NCBI GenBank assembly: GCA_011319805.1
Contig: SJRY01000308.1
Location: 87,501-151,500 of the forward strand
Source: Macrocybe gigantea
Lineage: Eukaryota; Basidiomycota; Agaricomycetes; Agaricales; Callistosporiaceae
DNA length: 64,000 nt
Direction: 5' to 3'
Under the pieces are notes generated by a model, which saw nothing but the letters and a program-made list of their open reading frames with translations, was not told where the DNA came from and did no database searches. Numbering within the stretch: position 1 is the stretch's first letter; each line of letters starts with the position of its first letter. Of the stretch, positions 1 through 9,297 are shown in pieces. Made by a program: the position numbers and the translations under genes.

Positions 1-23
1 AGAAATCAAAGTCTTTGGGTTCT

Positions 24-63
<40 letters not shown>

Positions 64-719
64 TGGAAGGGCACCACCAGGTGTAGAGCCTGCAGCTTAA
101 TTTGACTCAACACGGGAAAACTCACCAGGTCCAGACATAACTAGGATTGACAGATTGATAGCTCTTTCATGATTTTATGGGTGGTGGTGCATGCCCATTC
201 TTAGTTGGTGGAGTGATTTGTCTGGTTAATTCCAATAACGAATGAGACCTTAACCTGCTAAATAGCCAGGTTGGCTTTTGCTGATCACAGGCTTCTTAGA
301 GGGACTGTCAGTGTCTAACTGATGGAAGTTTGAGGCAATAACAGATCTGTGATGCCCTTAGATGTTCTGGGCCACATGCGTGCTATACTGACAGAGCCAG
401 CAAGTTTCTTTTCCTTGGCCGGAAGGTCTGGGTAATCTTGTGAAACTCTGTCGTGCTGGGGATAGAGCATTGCAATTATTGCTCTTCAATGAGGAATACC
501 TAGTAAGTGTGAGTCATCAGCTTGTGTTGATTATGTCCCTGCCCTTTGTACATACCGCCCGTCACTACTACTGATTGAATGGCTTAGTGAGGTCTCCGGA
601 TTGGCTTTGGAGAGCTGGAAACGGCACCCTATTGCTGAGAAGCTGATCAAACTTGGTCATTTAGAGGAAGTAAAAGTCGTAACAAGGTTTCTGTAGGTGA
701 ACCTGCGGAAGGATCATTA
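1..719 (+). rRNA. 18S rRNA, 3' part, decayed copy
   Basis: The sequence follows the 3' portion of a fungal small-subunit rRNA up to the conserved end ggatcatta. It is unlikely to be a working copy. Universally conserved CpG positions are changed: the usual gacggaaggg reads gatggaaggg, gcggctta reads gcagctta, the acgcgcgctacac block reads atgcgtgctatac, and tttccgtagg near the end reads tttctgtagg. These are all C-to-T or G-to-A. The 5' part lies outside the window. Identity as 18S is certain; loss of function is inferred from the substitutions. Confidence 0.97.
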
Positions 720-942
720 GTGAATGAACTTGGTCAAGTTGTTGCTGGCCCTTTCAGAGCATGTGCACGCTTGGCTATTGTTTCTTAAACCACTTGTGCA
801 CCTTTTGTAGACTTTGGGTAAAGTTTTGAGTCGAGAGTGATCTTGGCCCTTATACTCCAAAGTCTATGTCTTTTCATATCATTTACTCTATGTATAAGAA
901 TGTTTTCTAAGGCATTTCTTTGATGCCTTTAAATCATATTAC
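720..942 (+). other. ITS1 spacer
   Basis: Spacer between the 18S end and the 5.8S start. It contains agaric-like blocks (gcatgtgcacgc, ccacttgtgcacc, ccaaagtctatgtc). Few CpGs remain, as in the flanking rRNA. I do not assign a genus. Confidence 0.9.
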
Positions 943-1100
943 AACTTTCAACAACAGATCTCTTGGCTCTCGCATCGATGAAGAACGCAGTAAAATGCGA
1001 TAAGTAATGTGAATTGCAGAATTCAGTGAATCATCGAATCTTTGAACGCACCTTGCGCTCCTTGGTATTCTGAGGAGCATGCCTGTTTGAGTATCATGAA
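943..1100 (+). rRNA. 5.8S rRNA, decayed copy
   Basis: Full-length 5.8S of about 158 nt. The basidiomycete-type block ttgcgctccttggtattc is present. Four positions that are near-invariant in fungi are altered: aacggatctc reads aacagatctc, cgcagcgaaatg reads cgcagtaaaatg, tattccgagg reads tattctgagg, and gagtgtcatg reads gagtatcatg. All are transitions, mostly at CpG. Such a 5.8S would be unusual in a functional ribosome, so this unit is probably a pseudogene. Confidence 0.96.
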
Positions 1101-1309
1101 ATTCTCAACCTTTGTTACTTTTTTGTTTCAAAGTGTTTGGATGTGGGAGTTGCTGGCTTTTTGTGTTCAAAGAGTCAGCTCTTCTGAAATACATTAGTGG
1201 GACCCATCGTTGATTTAGCCCCTGGTGTGATAGTTATCTACACCGTGGCTTAGCATGATATTGTGTGGTTCAGCTTTCTAACAGGACAATTAACTGTCTT
1301 TGATCATTT
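1101..1309 (+). other. ITS2 spacer
   Basis: Spacer from the 5.8S end (ctcaacctttg) to the conserved 28S start gacctcaaatcagg. No gene inside. Confidence 0.9.
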
Positions 1310-1645
1310 TGACCTCAAATCAGGTAGGACTACCCACTGAACTTAAGCATATCAATAAGTGGAGGAAAAGAAACTAACAAGGATTCCCCTAGTAACTGCG
1401 AGTGAAGCGGGAAGAGCTCAAATTTAAAATCTGACAGCCTTTGGCTGTCCAAGTTGTAATCTAGAGAAGTGTTATCTGCGCTAGACTGTGTACAAGTCTC
1501 CTGGAATGGAACATCATAGAGGGTGAGAATCCCGTCTTTGACACGGACTTCCAGGGCTTTTGTGATATGCTCTCAAAGAGTCGAGTTGTTTGGGAATGCA
1601 GCTCTAAATGGGTGGTAAATTCCATCTAAAGCTAAATATTGGTGA

Positions 1646-1679
<34 letters not shown>

Positions 1680-2586
1680 ATGAAAAGAACTTTGGAAAGA
1701 GAGTTAAACAGTACATGAAATTGTTGAAAGGGAAACGCTTGAAGTCAGTCGCATTGACTAGGGATCAACCTTGCTTTTTTGCTTGGTGTACTTCCTAGTT
1801 GATGGGCCAGCATCAATTTTGACCAGTGGATAAAGGTCAAAGGAATGTGGCATCTCTGGATGTGTTATAGCCTTTGATTGTATACATTGGTTGGGATTGA
1901 GGAACTCAGCATGCTGCAAGGCCGGGTTTCGATCATGATCGTGCTTAGGATGCTGGCATAATGGCTTTAATCAACCTGTCTTGAAACACGGACCAAGGAG
2001 TCTAACATGCCTGCAAGTATTTGGGTGGCAAACCCATGTGCGTAATGAAAGTGAAGATCAGGATCTCTGTCATGGAGAGCACTGATGCCCGGACCAGACC
2101 TTTTGTGACGGATCTGTGGTAGAGCATGCATGTTGGGACCTGAAAGATGGTGAACTATGCCTGAATAGGGTGAAGCCAGAGGAAACTCTGGTGGAGGCTC
2201 ATAGCGATTCTGACATGCAAATCGATCGTCAAATTTGGGTATAGGGGCGAAAGACTAATTGAACCATCTAGTAGCTGGTTCCTGCCGAAGTTTCCCTCAG
2301 GATAGCAGAAACTCATATCAGATTTATGTGGTAAAGCGAATGATTAGAGGCCTGGGGTTGCAACAATCTTAACCTATTCTCAAACTTTAAATATGTAAGA
2401 ACAAGCCATCTCTTAATTGGACTGCTTGGCGATTGAGAGTTTCTAGTGGGCCATTTTTGGTAAGCAGAACTGGTGATGCGGGATGAACCGAACGCAAGGT
2501 TAAGGTGCTGGAATTCATGCTCATCAGACACCACAAAAGGTGTTAGTTCATTTAGACAGCAGGATGGTGGCCATGGAAGTCGGAAT

Positions 2587-2620
<34 letters not shown>

Positions 2621-3277
2621 TGAACTAGCCCTGAAAATGGATGGCGCTTAAGCATGATACCCATACCTCACCGTCAGTGTTGAAGTGATGCACTGATGAG
2701 TAGGCAGGCATGGAGGTCAGTGAAGAAGCCTAGGCAGTAATGCTAGGTGAAACGGCCTCTAGTGCAGATCTTGGTGGTAGTAGCAAATATTCAAGTGAGA
2801 ATCTTGAAGACTGAAGTGGAGAAAGGTTCCATGGTAACAGCAGTTGGACATGGGTCAGTCGATCCTAAGAGATAGGGAAGCTCCGTTTCAAAGTGCACGA
2901 TTTTCTGTGCCACCTATCGAAAGGGAATCTGGTTAAAATTCCGGAACCAGAATGTGGATCTTTAACGGCAATGTAACTGAACTTGGAGACACTGGCAGGA
3001 GCCCCGGGAAGAGTTATCTTTTCTCCTTAACAGTCTATAACCCTGAAATCAAATTGTTTGGAGCTAGGGTTTAATGACTGGTAGAGCACAGCAACTCTGT
3101 TGTGTCTGGTGCGTTCCTGACAGTCCTTGAAAATCCAAGGGAATGAATAATTTTCACATCTGGTCATACTCATAACCGCAGCAGGTCTCCAAGGTGAACA
3201 GCCTCTAGTTGATAGAACAATGTAGATAAGGGAAGTCGGCAAAATAGATCTGTAACTTCGGGAAAAGGATTGGCTCT
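1310..3277 (+). rRNA. 28S rRNA, 5' part, truncated by a LINE
   Basis: Starts at gacctcaaatcaggtaggac and follows fungal 28S through the D1-D3 region to the conserved block aaggattggctct, where similarity stops at 3277 and LINE sequence begins. CpG-type transitions are frequent: acccgctgaactt reads acccactgaactt and aataagcggagg reads aataagtggagg. The remaining 28S and the intergenic spacer are absent. Open frames here (for example 2313-2612 and 3027-3242 on minus) are chance frames in rRNA sequence. Confidence 0.96.
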
Positions 3278-4121
3278 ATCTTTTCCATGGAGATGTGTGG
3301 GAAAGTCTTTGCCAAAGCTACGATAGCTTCGGCAGGGGTATTGGCTGGTTGGGCCAAGGCTTGCACATACGAGCGCTTGCCAGCAGCAGGGTGAGTAGCC
3401 CTATTGACAGGAGGGGGCAGTCCATGACCCAGGGTTCAGGAGCAGGACTATGGTTGTGGCTGAGGGGGGCAGTTTGGATTCCGAGGCAGTCTCAGGGGGC
3501 AAGCACCCATGTTCGATCGAGAGTCTTCTGGACATATGGTACCAGAAGGAGAGGTGTGGGGATCAGTGAACCGAGTCACCTTTCCACGGGAAGGGAGGTG
3601 AGCATTGACAATTTCCTGCAAGCACTGACCAAGGGGGTGCTGAGGCCCGTCTAGTGTAGAGATGGAGAATATGTTGACATCGCCGGCACTGCTGACCAGA
3701 GTCACAATGCCCTCGGTAATGGCATATTGATATCCCGCCGGGATGGAGACGGAGGATGAGCTGACCTTCAGGATCCAAGCCTTGAGGGTGGTGAGAGATT
3801 CAGCTGCAGCGTTAGCTTCACCATGAAGGAACCAGTCCCCTTCAGGGAAGATCGCGATGCCAATGCTGTTGTCATTATATGCTGCCTCTCTGGACAGAAT
3901 AGATGGAGAGGGGGAGCAGATGGTCTGGTAGGCCCACCTGCATTAGAAGCATTGGTGTCGTCAGTGTCTATAAGACCGTCACCACCTTGGAAGAGAAGGC
4001 TGTCATTCCTTGGAGGAAGCGGAGCAGGAGAATGGGATGAGCTAGCAGTAGGCTGTCCAGGATGCGGATTGAGTGGTGCATGACTGCCGCCACCAACAAT
4101 ATTGAGCAGGTCATCACTCAT
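3278..4121 (-). pseudogene. LINE ORF1, N-terminal part (minus)
   Basis: Read on the minus strand from an ATG at 4121 (MSDDLLNIVGGG), this is the N-terminal half of the Tad1/I-like LINE ORF1. It matches the 45434-46136 copy: proline-rich start, then a block with VSIPAGYQ-type residues, then the ANTPAEAIVALAKTF segment ending at the 28S junction. The frame is broken between about 3560 and 3770. This is the ORF1 region upstream of the zinc knuckles, with a presumed nucleic-acid chaperone role. The 3' remainder is missing; the break coincides with the 28S junction. Confidence 0.8.
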
Positions 4122-4317
4122 AGAAAGACTCTAATAAATCGGGTGATTTTCAGCTGATTTTTGCAATTTCAGAAATGGTAAGTGCTCAAGGATAGTAGAA
4201 TCCAGATATGCAAACTGATCAATGATTGGCCCAACTGTTGATGCTGTAGAATGATGAATGCAATGTGTGAGTGTTATTTACAGATATTTACAAGTAGGCA
4301 TTGCAGAAAGAGGTGAT
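4122..4317. other. Spacer between divergent LINE pieces
   Basis: About 195 bp, AT-rich, with no coding signal. It lies upstream of the ORF1 ATG of the minus LINE (3278-4121) and upstream of a plus LINE fragment starting near 4318. It may include LINE 5' leader sequence, but I cannot identify a promoter. Confidence 0.4.
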
Positions 4318-4637
4318 GCCACCCCCTCTGGTCAACAGGGCTACTTGCCCATCATCTGGCAAATGCTCTTATGTGCAAGCCCTGGTCCAACCAGCCAATA
4401 CACCCACTGAGGCTATTGTAGCTTTGGCAAAGACCTTTCTGCACCTCCCCATGGAAAAGATCATCTCTTTGCAAAAGGAAGTGACCGGGGAGTCATCTGG
4501 GCCACCTAAGAAGAAGGCAAAGTCTACATCTCACAGACCATCCCAACATAATGTCAGGGTGACCTACTCTTTCCCAGCTGACAACAATACTGTTGCAGCA
4601 GGTACTCTGCTTACTGCCCTCAACCAGGGCTTAACTG
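4318..4637 (+). pseudogene. LINE ORF1 fragment, first half of an interrupted copy
   Basis: Plus-strand LINE ORF1 from the conserved 'gtcaacagggctac' block through the AKTFLHLPMEK segment and the basic PPKKKAKS stretch, which could serve nuclear entry. It overlaps by about 130 bp, in inverted orientation, the LINE piece at 3278-3420. It stops at aaccagggcttaactg, which is the target site of a second LINE insertion, and resumes at 5291. Confidence 0.85.
4622..4637 (+). repeat. Target-site duplication of nested LINE, left copy
   Basis: The 16-mer aaccagggcttaactg recurs at 5291-5306 directly after the poly(A) of the inserted LINE. The interrupted ORF1 reads straight through one copy, so this is a true target-site duplication. 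Confidence 0.93.
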
Positions 4638-5290
4638 CAAACACCAAGCTTCATTGTAATTTGCAGACTCTGCAACACTTGTTCATTATGGGCCCTTTTG
4701 GACCTGTTACAGACGTCGCCCAAAGGACCATTCATTTTCTTATCTTATCTTTCCCACATCCCTTATCTCCCCTGTCATGCTGCGCAGCATGCAGCCATCG
4801 AGTCATCCCACTTCCCTAGTCATCCTGAGCCATCTCCTTCCAGTCTTACTCATCTGCAGTCCACAGCATTGCGCAGCCCATGGTCTGTGCTCGAGTACTG
4901 TAATGTATATAAGGACTCCCAGATGTACCAGTAGCGCTAGGCTTAATATTCCTTTTGCCATCATCTCAAGACTACTCTCGCACTTAGTCTGCCCGAGTCC
5001 TTCTGAGATTCGTCTAGCCTAATAGGACCCTCTATGTAGAATTGACCACATCTGGCTCCTAGAAGCTGGGGGATGCAGGCTGAGTGGGCAAGTCAGCATG
5101 AGCGTGAGCCTAAGGGTGGGGCACAGGCATGGGCACAAGAGAACAGGGTTAGTGCACCCTCCATGTATATCTCCTCAGTCTGGTTTTAGTCAGACTAGTT
5201 GTATTTATCATAGGTACCTTTGTGTATTTACAAGCAGACTGCCATCGAGCACCACTTTATAAATTGTTCATTTTAAAAAAAAAAAAAAAA
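4638..5290 (+). mobile_element. 5'-truncated LINE copy with poly(A), holding a solo LTR
   Basis: Only the 3' end of the LINE is present: a short stretch of the end of ORF2 and the 3' UTR (tatgggcccttttggacc, then gaattgaccaca..., tttacaagcagactgcca, tataaattg), closing in a poly(A) run at 5276-5290. It is flanked by 16-bp target duplications inside another LINE's ORF1. The 3' UTR is split by a 320-bp solo LTR at 4705-5024. Order of events: host LINE, truncated LINE, then LTR. Confidence 0.92.
4705..5024 (+). mobile_element. Solo LTR of gypsy element A
   Basis: 320-bp LTR, tgttacag...gtctagcctaata, with the last CA changed to TA. It is flanked by the perfect 5-bp duplication ggacc (4700-4704 and 5025-5029). 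A TATA box (tatataag, 4906-4913) lies 33 bp upstream of the A that starts aggcttaatat (4939-4949), the presumed transcript start and self-primer. It arose by recombination between the two LTRs of a former full element. Confidence 0.95.
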
Positions 5291-5306
5291 AACCAGGGCT
5301 TAACTG
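5291..5306 (+). repeat. Target-site duplication of nested LINE, right copy
   Basis: Second copy of aaccagggcttaactg, immediately after the poly(A); see 4622-4637. Confidence 0.93.
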
Positions 5307-6115
5307 CTGGCAAATCCAGGATTCGATGTGAATCCATCCAGGATCATTCCACCTCCTCATTCTTGTGCCTGATGATGAGGGTGGCTTCTCCCAAGAACCT
5401 CACTATCCTCCATGAGGCTGCTCTCTGGTATGCTCTAGCTGGTTCTACCATCGAGCTCATCATTCCTGAGCATTTCATACCTGAAACTGCTCGATGTACT
5501 TTATTTCAATGCTGATGGCAGTACTATCGCCCAGCAAGCCTATGAGATCCTCTGAGACTCTTCATTCTCAGACCTCATCACTCTTGTTGGAGTTGCATGT
5601 GTTATGTGCAACTTCAAAAACTCTGATACTGCAACTGTTTGGTTCAATATTGAAGATATGTCAACTGGCCAGAACATCAAAGCTCTGGACAATTGCACAG
5701 TCATGGTCCGCAACTGGTATTGCTAGTTCTGTGCTGCTCTCTCTTCACCAGGAGTTCCTCCCTATGAACAGCACTGGCACTGGGGGCACTCCGCTTTGAA
5801 GTGCAACCAGCAGTCCCTCCAATGCCCACTCCATGGGGAATCCCATAAGAAGGAGCATCATCGTATGCTTGTGTCTTGCTGTAAGGCAAGACTGAAAGCA
5901 AATCCTCCTCATGAGGCAACTCTAGCAGGCCAGCCCTGTGTTTTAGTTGCAGCAAAGACTACTCAACTGATGACCAGAAGTGTCCCTTCTGGTAGAATCA
6001 CTTTGATTCTGACTAGATCAAAGAACATTATAAACTGGTATATGATTGCAAGTGATCAGGTAACATTCATTCTAATGCCTCCCTGCAGTGCAATGCAAAG
6101 GCTGGAGCATCATGA
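5307..6115 (+). pseudogene. LINE ORF1, C-terminal half with zinc knuckles
   Basis: Continuation of the ORF1 begun at 4318. It covers the central domain and the cysteine/histidine-rich C-terminus. In the better copy at 44441-45535 this region holds C-X2-C-X4-H-X4-C (CKRCWCWGHSALKC) followed by two more Cys/His clusters. Here the first knuckle has lost cysteines and the frame is shifted several times. The stop TGA at 6113-6115 overlaps the ORF2 ATG. Confidence 0.85.
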
Positions 6116-6318
6116 GCGATGCCTCAGGCAGTGCAGCACCTGCTGTAGTATCTGGGTCAGGTAGGTGCTTATTGATTTCTTCGATTCGTATTTTCTCCCA
6201 AAATGTGAATAGAAAATATGTACATATGGATATTCTTCTCTCCACTCTCGGAGAGGACTATGACATTTTGTTCTTTCAAGAACCTGCTTGGAATCTAGTA
6301 AGACATGCTCCATCTGCT
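6112..6318 (+). pseudogene. LINE ORF2 start: endonuclease N-terminus
   Basis: ATG at 6112 overlaps the ORF1 stop as ATGA. The product begins MSDASGSAAPAVV and reads into the apurinic-endonuclease fold: FSQNVNRKYVHMD, then DYDILFFQEPAW with the metal-binding glutamate. After about 70 residues the LINE is broken at an inversion (6319). Confidence 0.85.
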
Positions 6319-6460
6319 CGTGGTTGTGAATGTAAGCCATCACATGAGGAGGATCTTCATATGATGAGCAGCAAACAATGCAAGTCTAGTCAGAATGACT
6401 GGGGCCTCCAATTACTGGCTCACCATCCATGCTATGCACAGACAGGGCATGTCTCAATCA
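6319..6460 (-). mobile_element. Inverted LINE endonuclease segment
   Basis: About 140 bp that would normally follow 6318 are present in inverted orientation. Minus-strand reading gives the LINE segment running from just before the GGP..DWTCIV block to MAYIHNH. The breakpoint sits where both sides begin with a gacatgc-type sequence. This is a local inversion of the LINE, not a separate insertion. Confidence 0.8.
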
Positions 6461-6514
6461 ATAGTGGCTCGTACTTTTGTATACAACTCCTCAGCAATGC
6501 CAAGTAGGTCTTGT
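6461..6514. other. Short unassigned stretch
   Basis: No match to the LINE, and no TTGTAA motifs yet. It is probably the junction with the KDZ terminal region. Confidence 0.3.
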
Positions 6515-6990
6515 GCATTATACCCAGTACATTGTAATGGACTTAATTGTAAGTTATATTATAATAGATTGTAATTGTATTGTAATTAGGCTAGGAGGGT
6601 GTTGTAATTCATTGTAATTAGATAGGAGGCTATTGTAATAGATTGTAGTTGTAAATGGAGGCTGGTGTGATGGCTTGTAACTGGCTTGTAATTCATTGTA
6701 ATGGGTCTCAGAAGCTATTGTAACTGGTTGTAATTAGCTTGTGATTCATTGTAATCAGTTCTAGAAGCTATTGTAATTGGTTGTAACTGGCTTGTAATTC
6801 ATTATAATTGGCCTTGGAAGCTATTGTAATGGGTTGTAACTGGCTTGTACTTCATTGTAATTAGTCCTGGAAGCTGTTGTAATTGGTTGTAATAGGATTA
6901 TAATTCATTATAATTGGCCTTGGAAGCTGCTGTAATGAGTTGTAACCAGCCCATAGTTCATCATAATTGGCTTTTATTCTTCTTTTTCAA
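6515..6990 (+). repeat. TTGTAA-rich subterminal tandem repeat
   Basis: Roughly seven degenerate units of 60-65 bp of the pattern gaagctattgtaat..ggttgtaactgg..cttgtaattcattgtaat. The hexamer ttgtaa or its variant recurs every 10-25 bp, in one orientation. Repeats of a short motif next to a transposon end commonly bind its transposase. The array lies beyond the C-terminal end of a KDZ transposase remnant (7150-7900, minus), so I read it as that element's subterminal region. Confidence 0.75.
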
Positions 6991-7149
6991 TTTCTTATAA
7001 GCATATCTTATATATTTCTCACTGGCTGATGATTCAACATTTAACACTTTATATAAAGCTGCCATTTTCAATTGCCTTGTAAAGTGTTCTTCTTGCCTTG
7101 CAATTTATCAAAATATATTGTTGTACTTCATGGTAACTCATGGTCATTA

Positions 7150-7900
7150 GAAAAGTTTATTCTAAATTAGTCATCCAATTCAAAAGTATCTACAATAGCT
7201 ATTTCTCCCTCATTATCTTCTTCGTCTGTACTATTCTCTTTCTCTTTGTTTTCTCCAATTGTACCATCCTTCTCATGCAGTACATGCATGTACTTATCAT
7301 GCAACTTTGGTTTCATATTTGCTGTAATCAAAAATGGGAGCCAACCTGTTGCAAACTGCTCTGCCAAGCATTTGCAATAATATGCTTGCTTTCTTGCATA
7401 AGCTTTTAGTCCACTGTGAAGAAAAGCATCATCTCCATGATATTTATCTTGCTGGTCAAGCCACCATGTCTCCTTCCACTCATAATAAGCCAGTATTCTT
7501 CACATTTCTTCTTGAATGATGCCAACTTCTTCTTGCCAATGCTTTTTCTGTGCCTGTGACTTTGACCATTCAATGCACATTCCTTCATCCAGAACCTCTT
7601 CTGTGGCATTTGCTTCAGGCTCATTTGAAGGACATTGGACCAACCAAATCCACAGGATTTCATAGCAGCCTGTGCTTGCAAGATCCTTGGAACCCTCTAC
7701 TAGGCTAAAATCATCCTTTGCAGGACCCTGCACATCCTTGTCTTTGAGTTCCTTCAAACATTCTGTCCAAGAGCCTTCTGAATTCACAGCTGATAAAGCT
7801 GACCAAGCTGTACGATATGTGCACACAGCCTGCCACATGTGGGCCATGACCAAGGTGGACATTTCTATAATGCTACCTATGGTGTTTGTATCCAATCAGC
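7150..7900 (-). pseudogene. KDZ transposase, C-terminal region
   Basis: Minus-strand frames join into a KDZ (Kyakuja-Dileera-Zisupton) transposase C-terminus. First comes a segment with AHMWQAV.TYRTAW, GSWTECLKELKDKDVQG and ILWIWL; then the family's hallmark HWQEEVGIIQEEM, followed in another frame by residues like TWW; then a C-terminal helix and an acidic tail. Frames shift at about 7500 and 7400. The catalytic RNase-H-like core is not in the window. The element reads leftwards into the TTGTAA repeats. Confidence 0.75.
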
Positions 7901-8081
7901 TGCTGACACTGTCGTCATCTGGGACCCTTCTTACTGGCATGGAATGAGCTTACAGGATTATCCACCCAGCACTCCCACTGTCCACAATTTACATCAATTG
8001 GATATTTCAATCTATACTCCTGCTCATTTGAAATCACTTGCAGGTCAAGCTAGAAATGTACATACTATAAATAGTGATTAG
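7839..8081 (+). pseudogene. TET/JBP-like dioxygenase fragment
   Basis: Plus-strand frame of about 80 residues: GGHFYNATYGV, then ADTVVIWDPSYWHGMSLQDY and a following basic stretch. The pattern GG.F....YGV......D.V..W.P.YWHG.SLQ looks like the distal half of the double-stranded beta-helix of TET/JBP 2-oxoglutarate/Fe(II) dioxygenases, which oxidise 5-methylcytosine; the histidine of WHG would be the distal metal ligand. The N-terminal half with HxD is absent. It sits between two KDZ pieces; such genes are known to travel with KDZ transposons in basidiomycetes. Family assignment is by pattern only. Confidence 0.55.
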
Positions 8082-8384
8082 ATTAGCTGTGATACTGAGA
8101 TGAATGTAAATCTGAAGCAATTGCCTGGGCCTCATTTGCACCCTGATTGAACTTTTATTGCCTTTTATGTAAAGTGAACCACTGCACAGCCACAATCAGC
8201 AACTGCTCCAATGCCACCAAAACAAAAGGACAATGGTGCTGCTCCTGCTCCCAAAACCAAGTGAAGCAAGCCAAGTTTCAAACCAACAAATGCTGCAATC
8301 AACCAAGAAATATCTTTGATTAAGAAGTCTCAGGTCGTAACTTTATGACAGAGCAGCAGTGGTCATCAGCTCAGCTCTCGCACT
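8082..8384. other. Gap with no recognised gene
   Basis: About 300 bp of AT-rich sequence between the TET/JBP-like fragment and the next KDZ piece. No long frame and no repeat. The plus strand reads like low-complexity coding sequence of a transposase N-terminus (cctgctcccaaaaccaag) but has stops. Confidence 0.4.
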
Positions 8385-9297
8385 GTGACAACATCTGAAG
8401 CACCAGGTTCTACTCTAGACCTCTCCTCAGTCCCAGATATCCCCCTTGCTCCAGACTCTCCACATTCTTTTGACAACAACTTTCCAGATTCCCTTCCTGA
8501 CACCAATCAAGAGGTTCCCGAGATGTCAATCCTGCCGACTCATACAAAAGAGAAGAACACCAATGCTGTATGATTTCCATCTTATATGCTTTGCACGATA
8601 TTGACCATAGAACAGAGAAAGCTCACTGAATGGCTTATCTATTATCAAACCTGCTTAGATGAACTGCTTCATCACAAAGGCCTTGCAGGATTTCTTGATC
8701 ACCAACTTTGTTCTTGTGGAAAGAGCAGTGGCCTATGGAAGTATTTGGACTGTATGGATGGTGGACTGTTGCGATGCCAGGATTGTCTCCTGATTAGGCA
8801 TGCAAATCATTCCTTTTATCGTGTCGAGGTATTATATCAATTTTTTATCACTCTCATAACCTAACAAATATCTTTAGAAATGGAATGGCTCATTTTTCGA
8901 AAAGGCATCACTCTACAATGCTGGTTTGCAAGTTCAGCTGGGTCACAATAGTGCACCATGCCTTTTGCTAGCTGAAAAACCTTTCAAGATCTCAGTCATT
9001 GATATTTCAGAGACGCATGATATCTCTGTTGCCTTTTGCAATTGTCATCAAAATGGTATTGTTCCACACCACATTCAGCTTTTACAAGCTTGCTGGCTCT
9101 CTGCGACTTTCAACTGCCCAAAAACAGCTTTTACCATATATTGTCTTGACTTCTATTATGAGTTGACTTTGCAAGGCAAAGTTAATGCATATGACTTCTG
9201 TCGCACTCTTCTGAATATAACTGACAGTCTCCGCTTATGCACTATTGTGGTATGTTTTTATCTTTAGGAGCAATTTATAATTAAAATTATCATACAG
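8385..9297 (+). pseudogene. KDZ transposase, N-terminal CxC2-like region
   Basis: Three consecutive plus frames: an acidic/Ser-Pro leader (8385-8573); a cysteine cluster CSCGKSSGLWKYLDC, then GGLLRCQDCLLIRH (8586-8828); and, after an intron with GT-AG ends (8829-8877), KWNGSFFEKASL, LQVQLGH, FCNCHQNG and a following helical part (8878-9249). This is the CxC2-like cysteine-cluster domain placed N-terminal in KDZ transposases. A second candidate intron begins at 9250. Similarity ends where copia sequence begins near 9298, so only the N-terminus is present. Confidence 0.78.

Noticed and set aside
2313..3242. Minus-strand frames of 71-99 residues in the 28S region
   Set aside because: They lie wholly in recognisable 28S rRNA and have no protein-like composition.
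3268..3290. R1/R2-type site-specific 28S insertion
   Set aside because: The junction is not at the known R1 or R2 sites, the LINE belongs to a Tad1/I-like family with many non-rDNA copies here, and the flank on the other side is missing.
6515..6990. CRISPR-like array
   Set aside because: Units are degenerate and contiguous, without unique spacers, in a fungal context.
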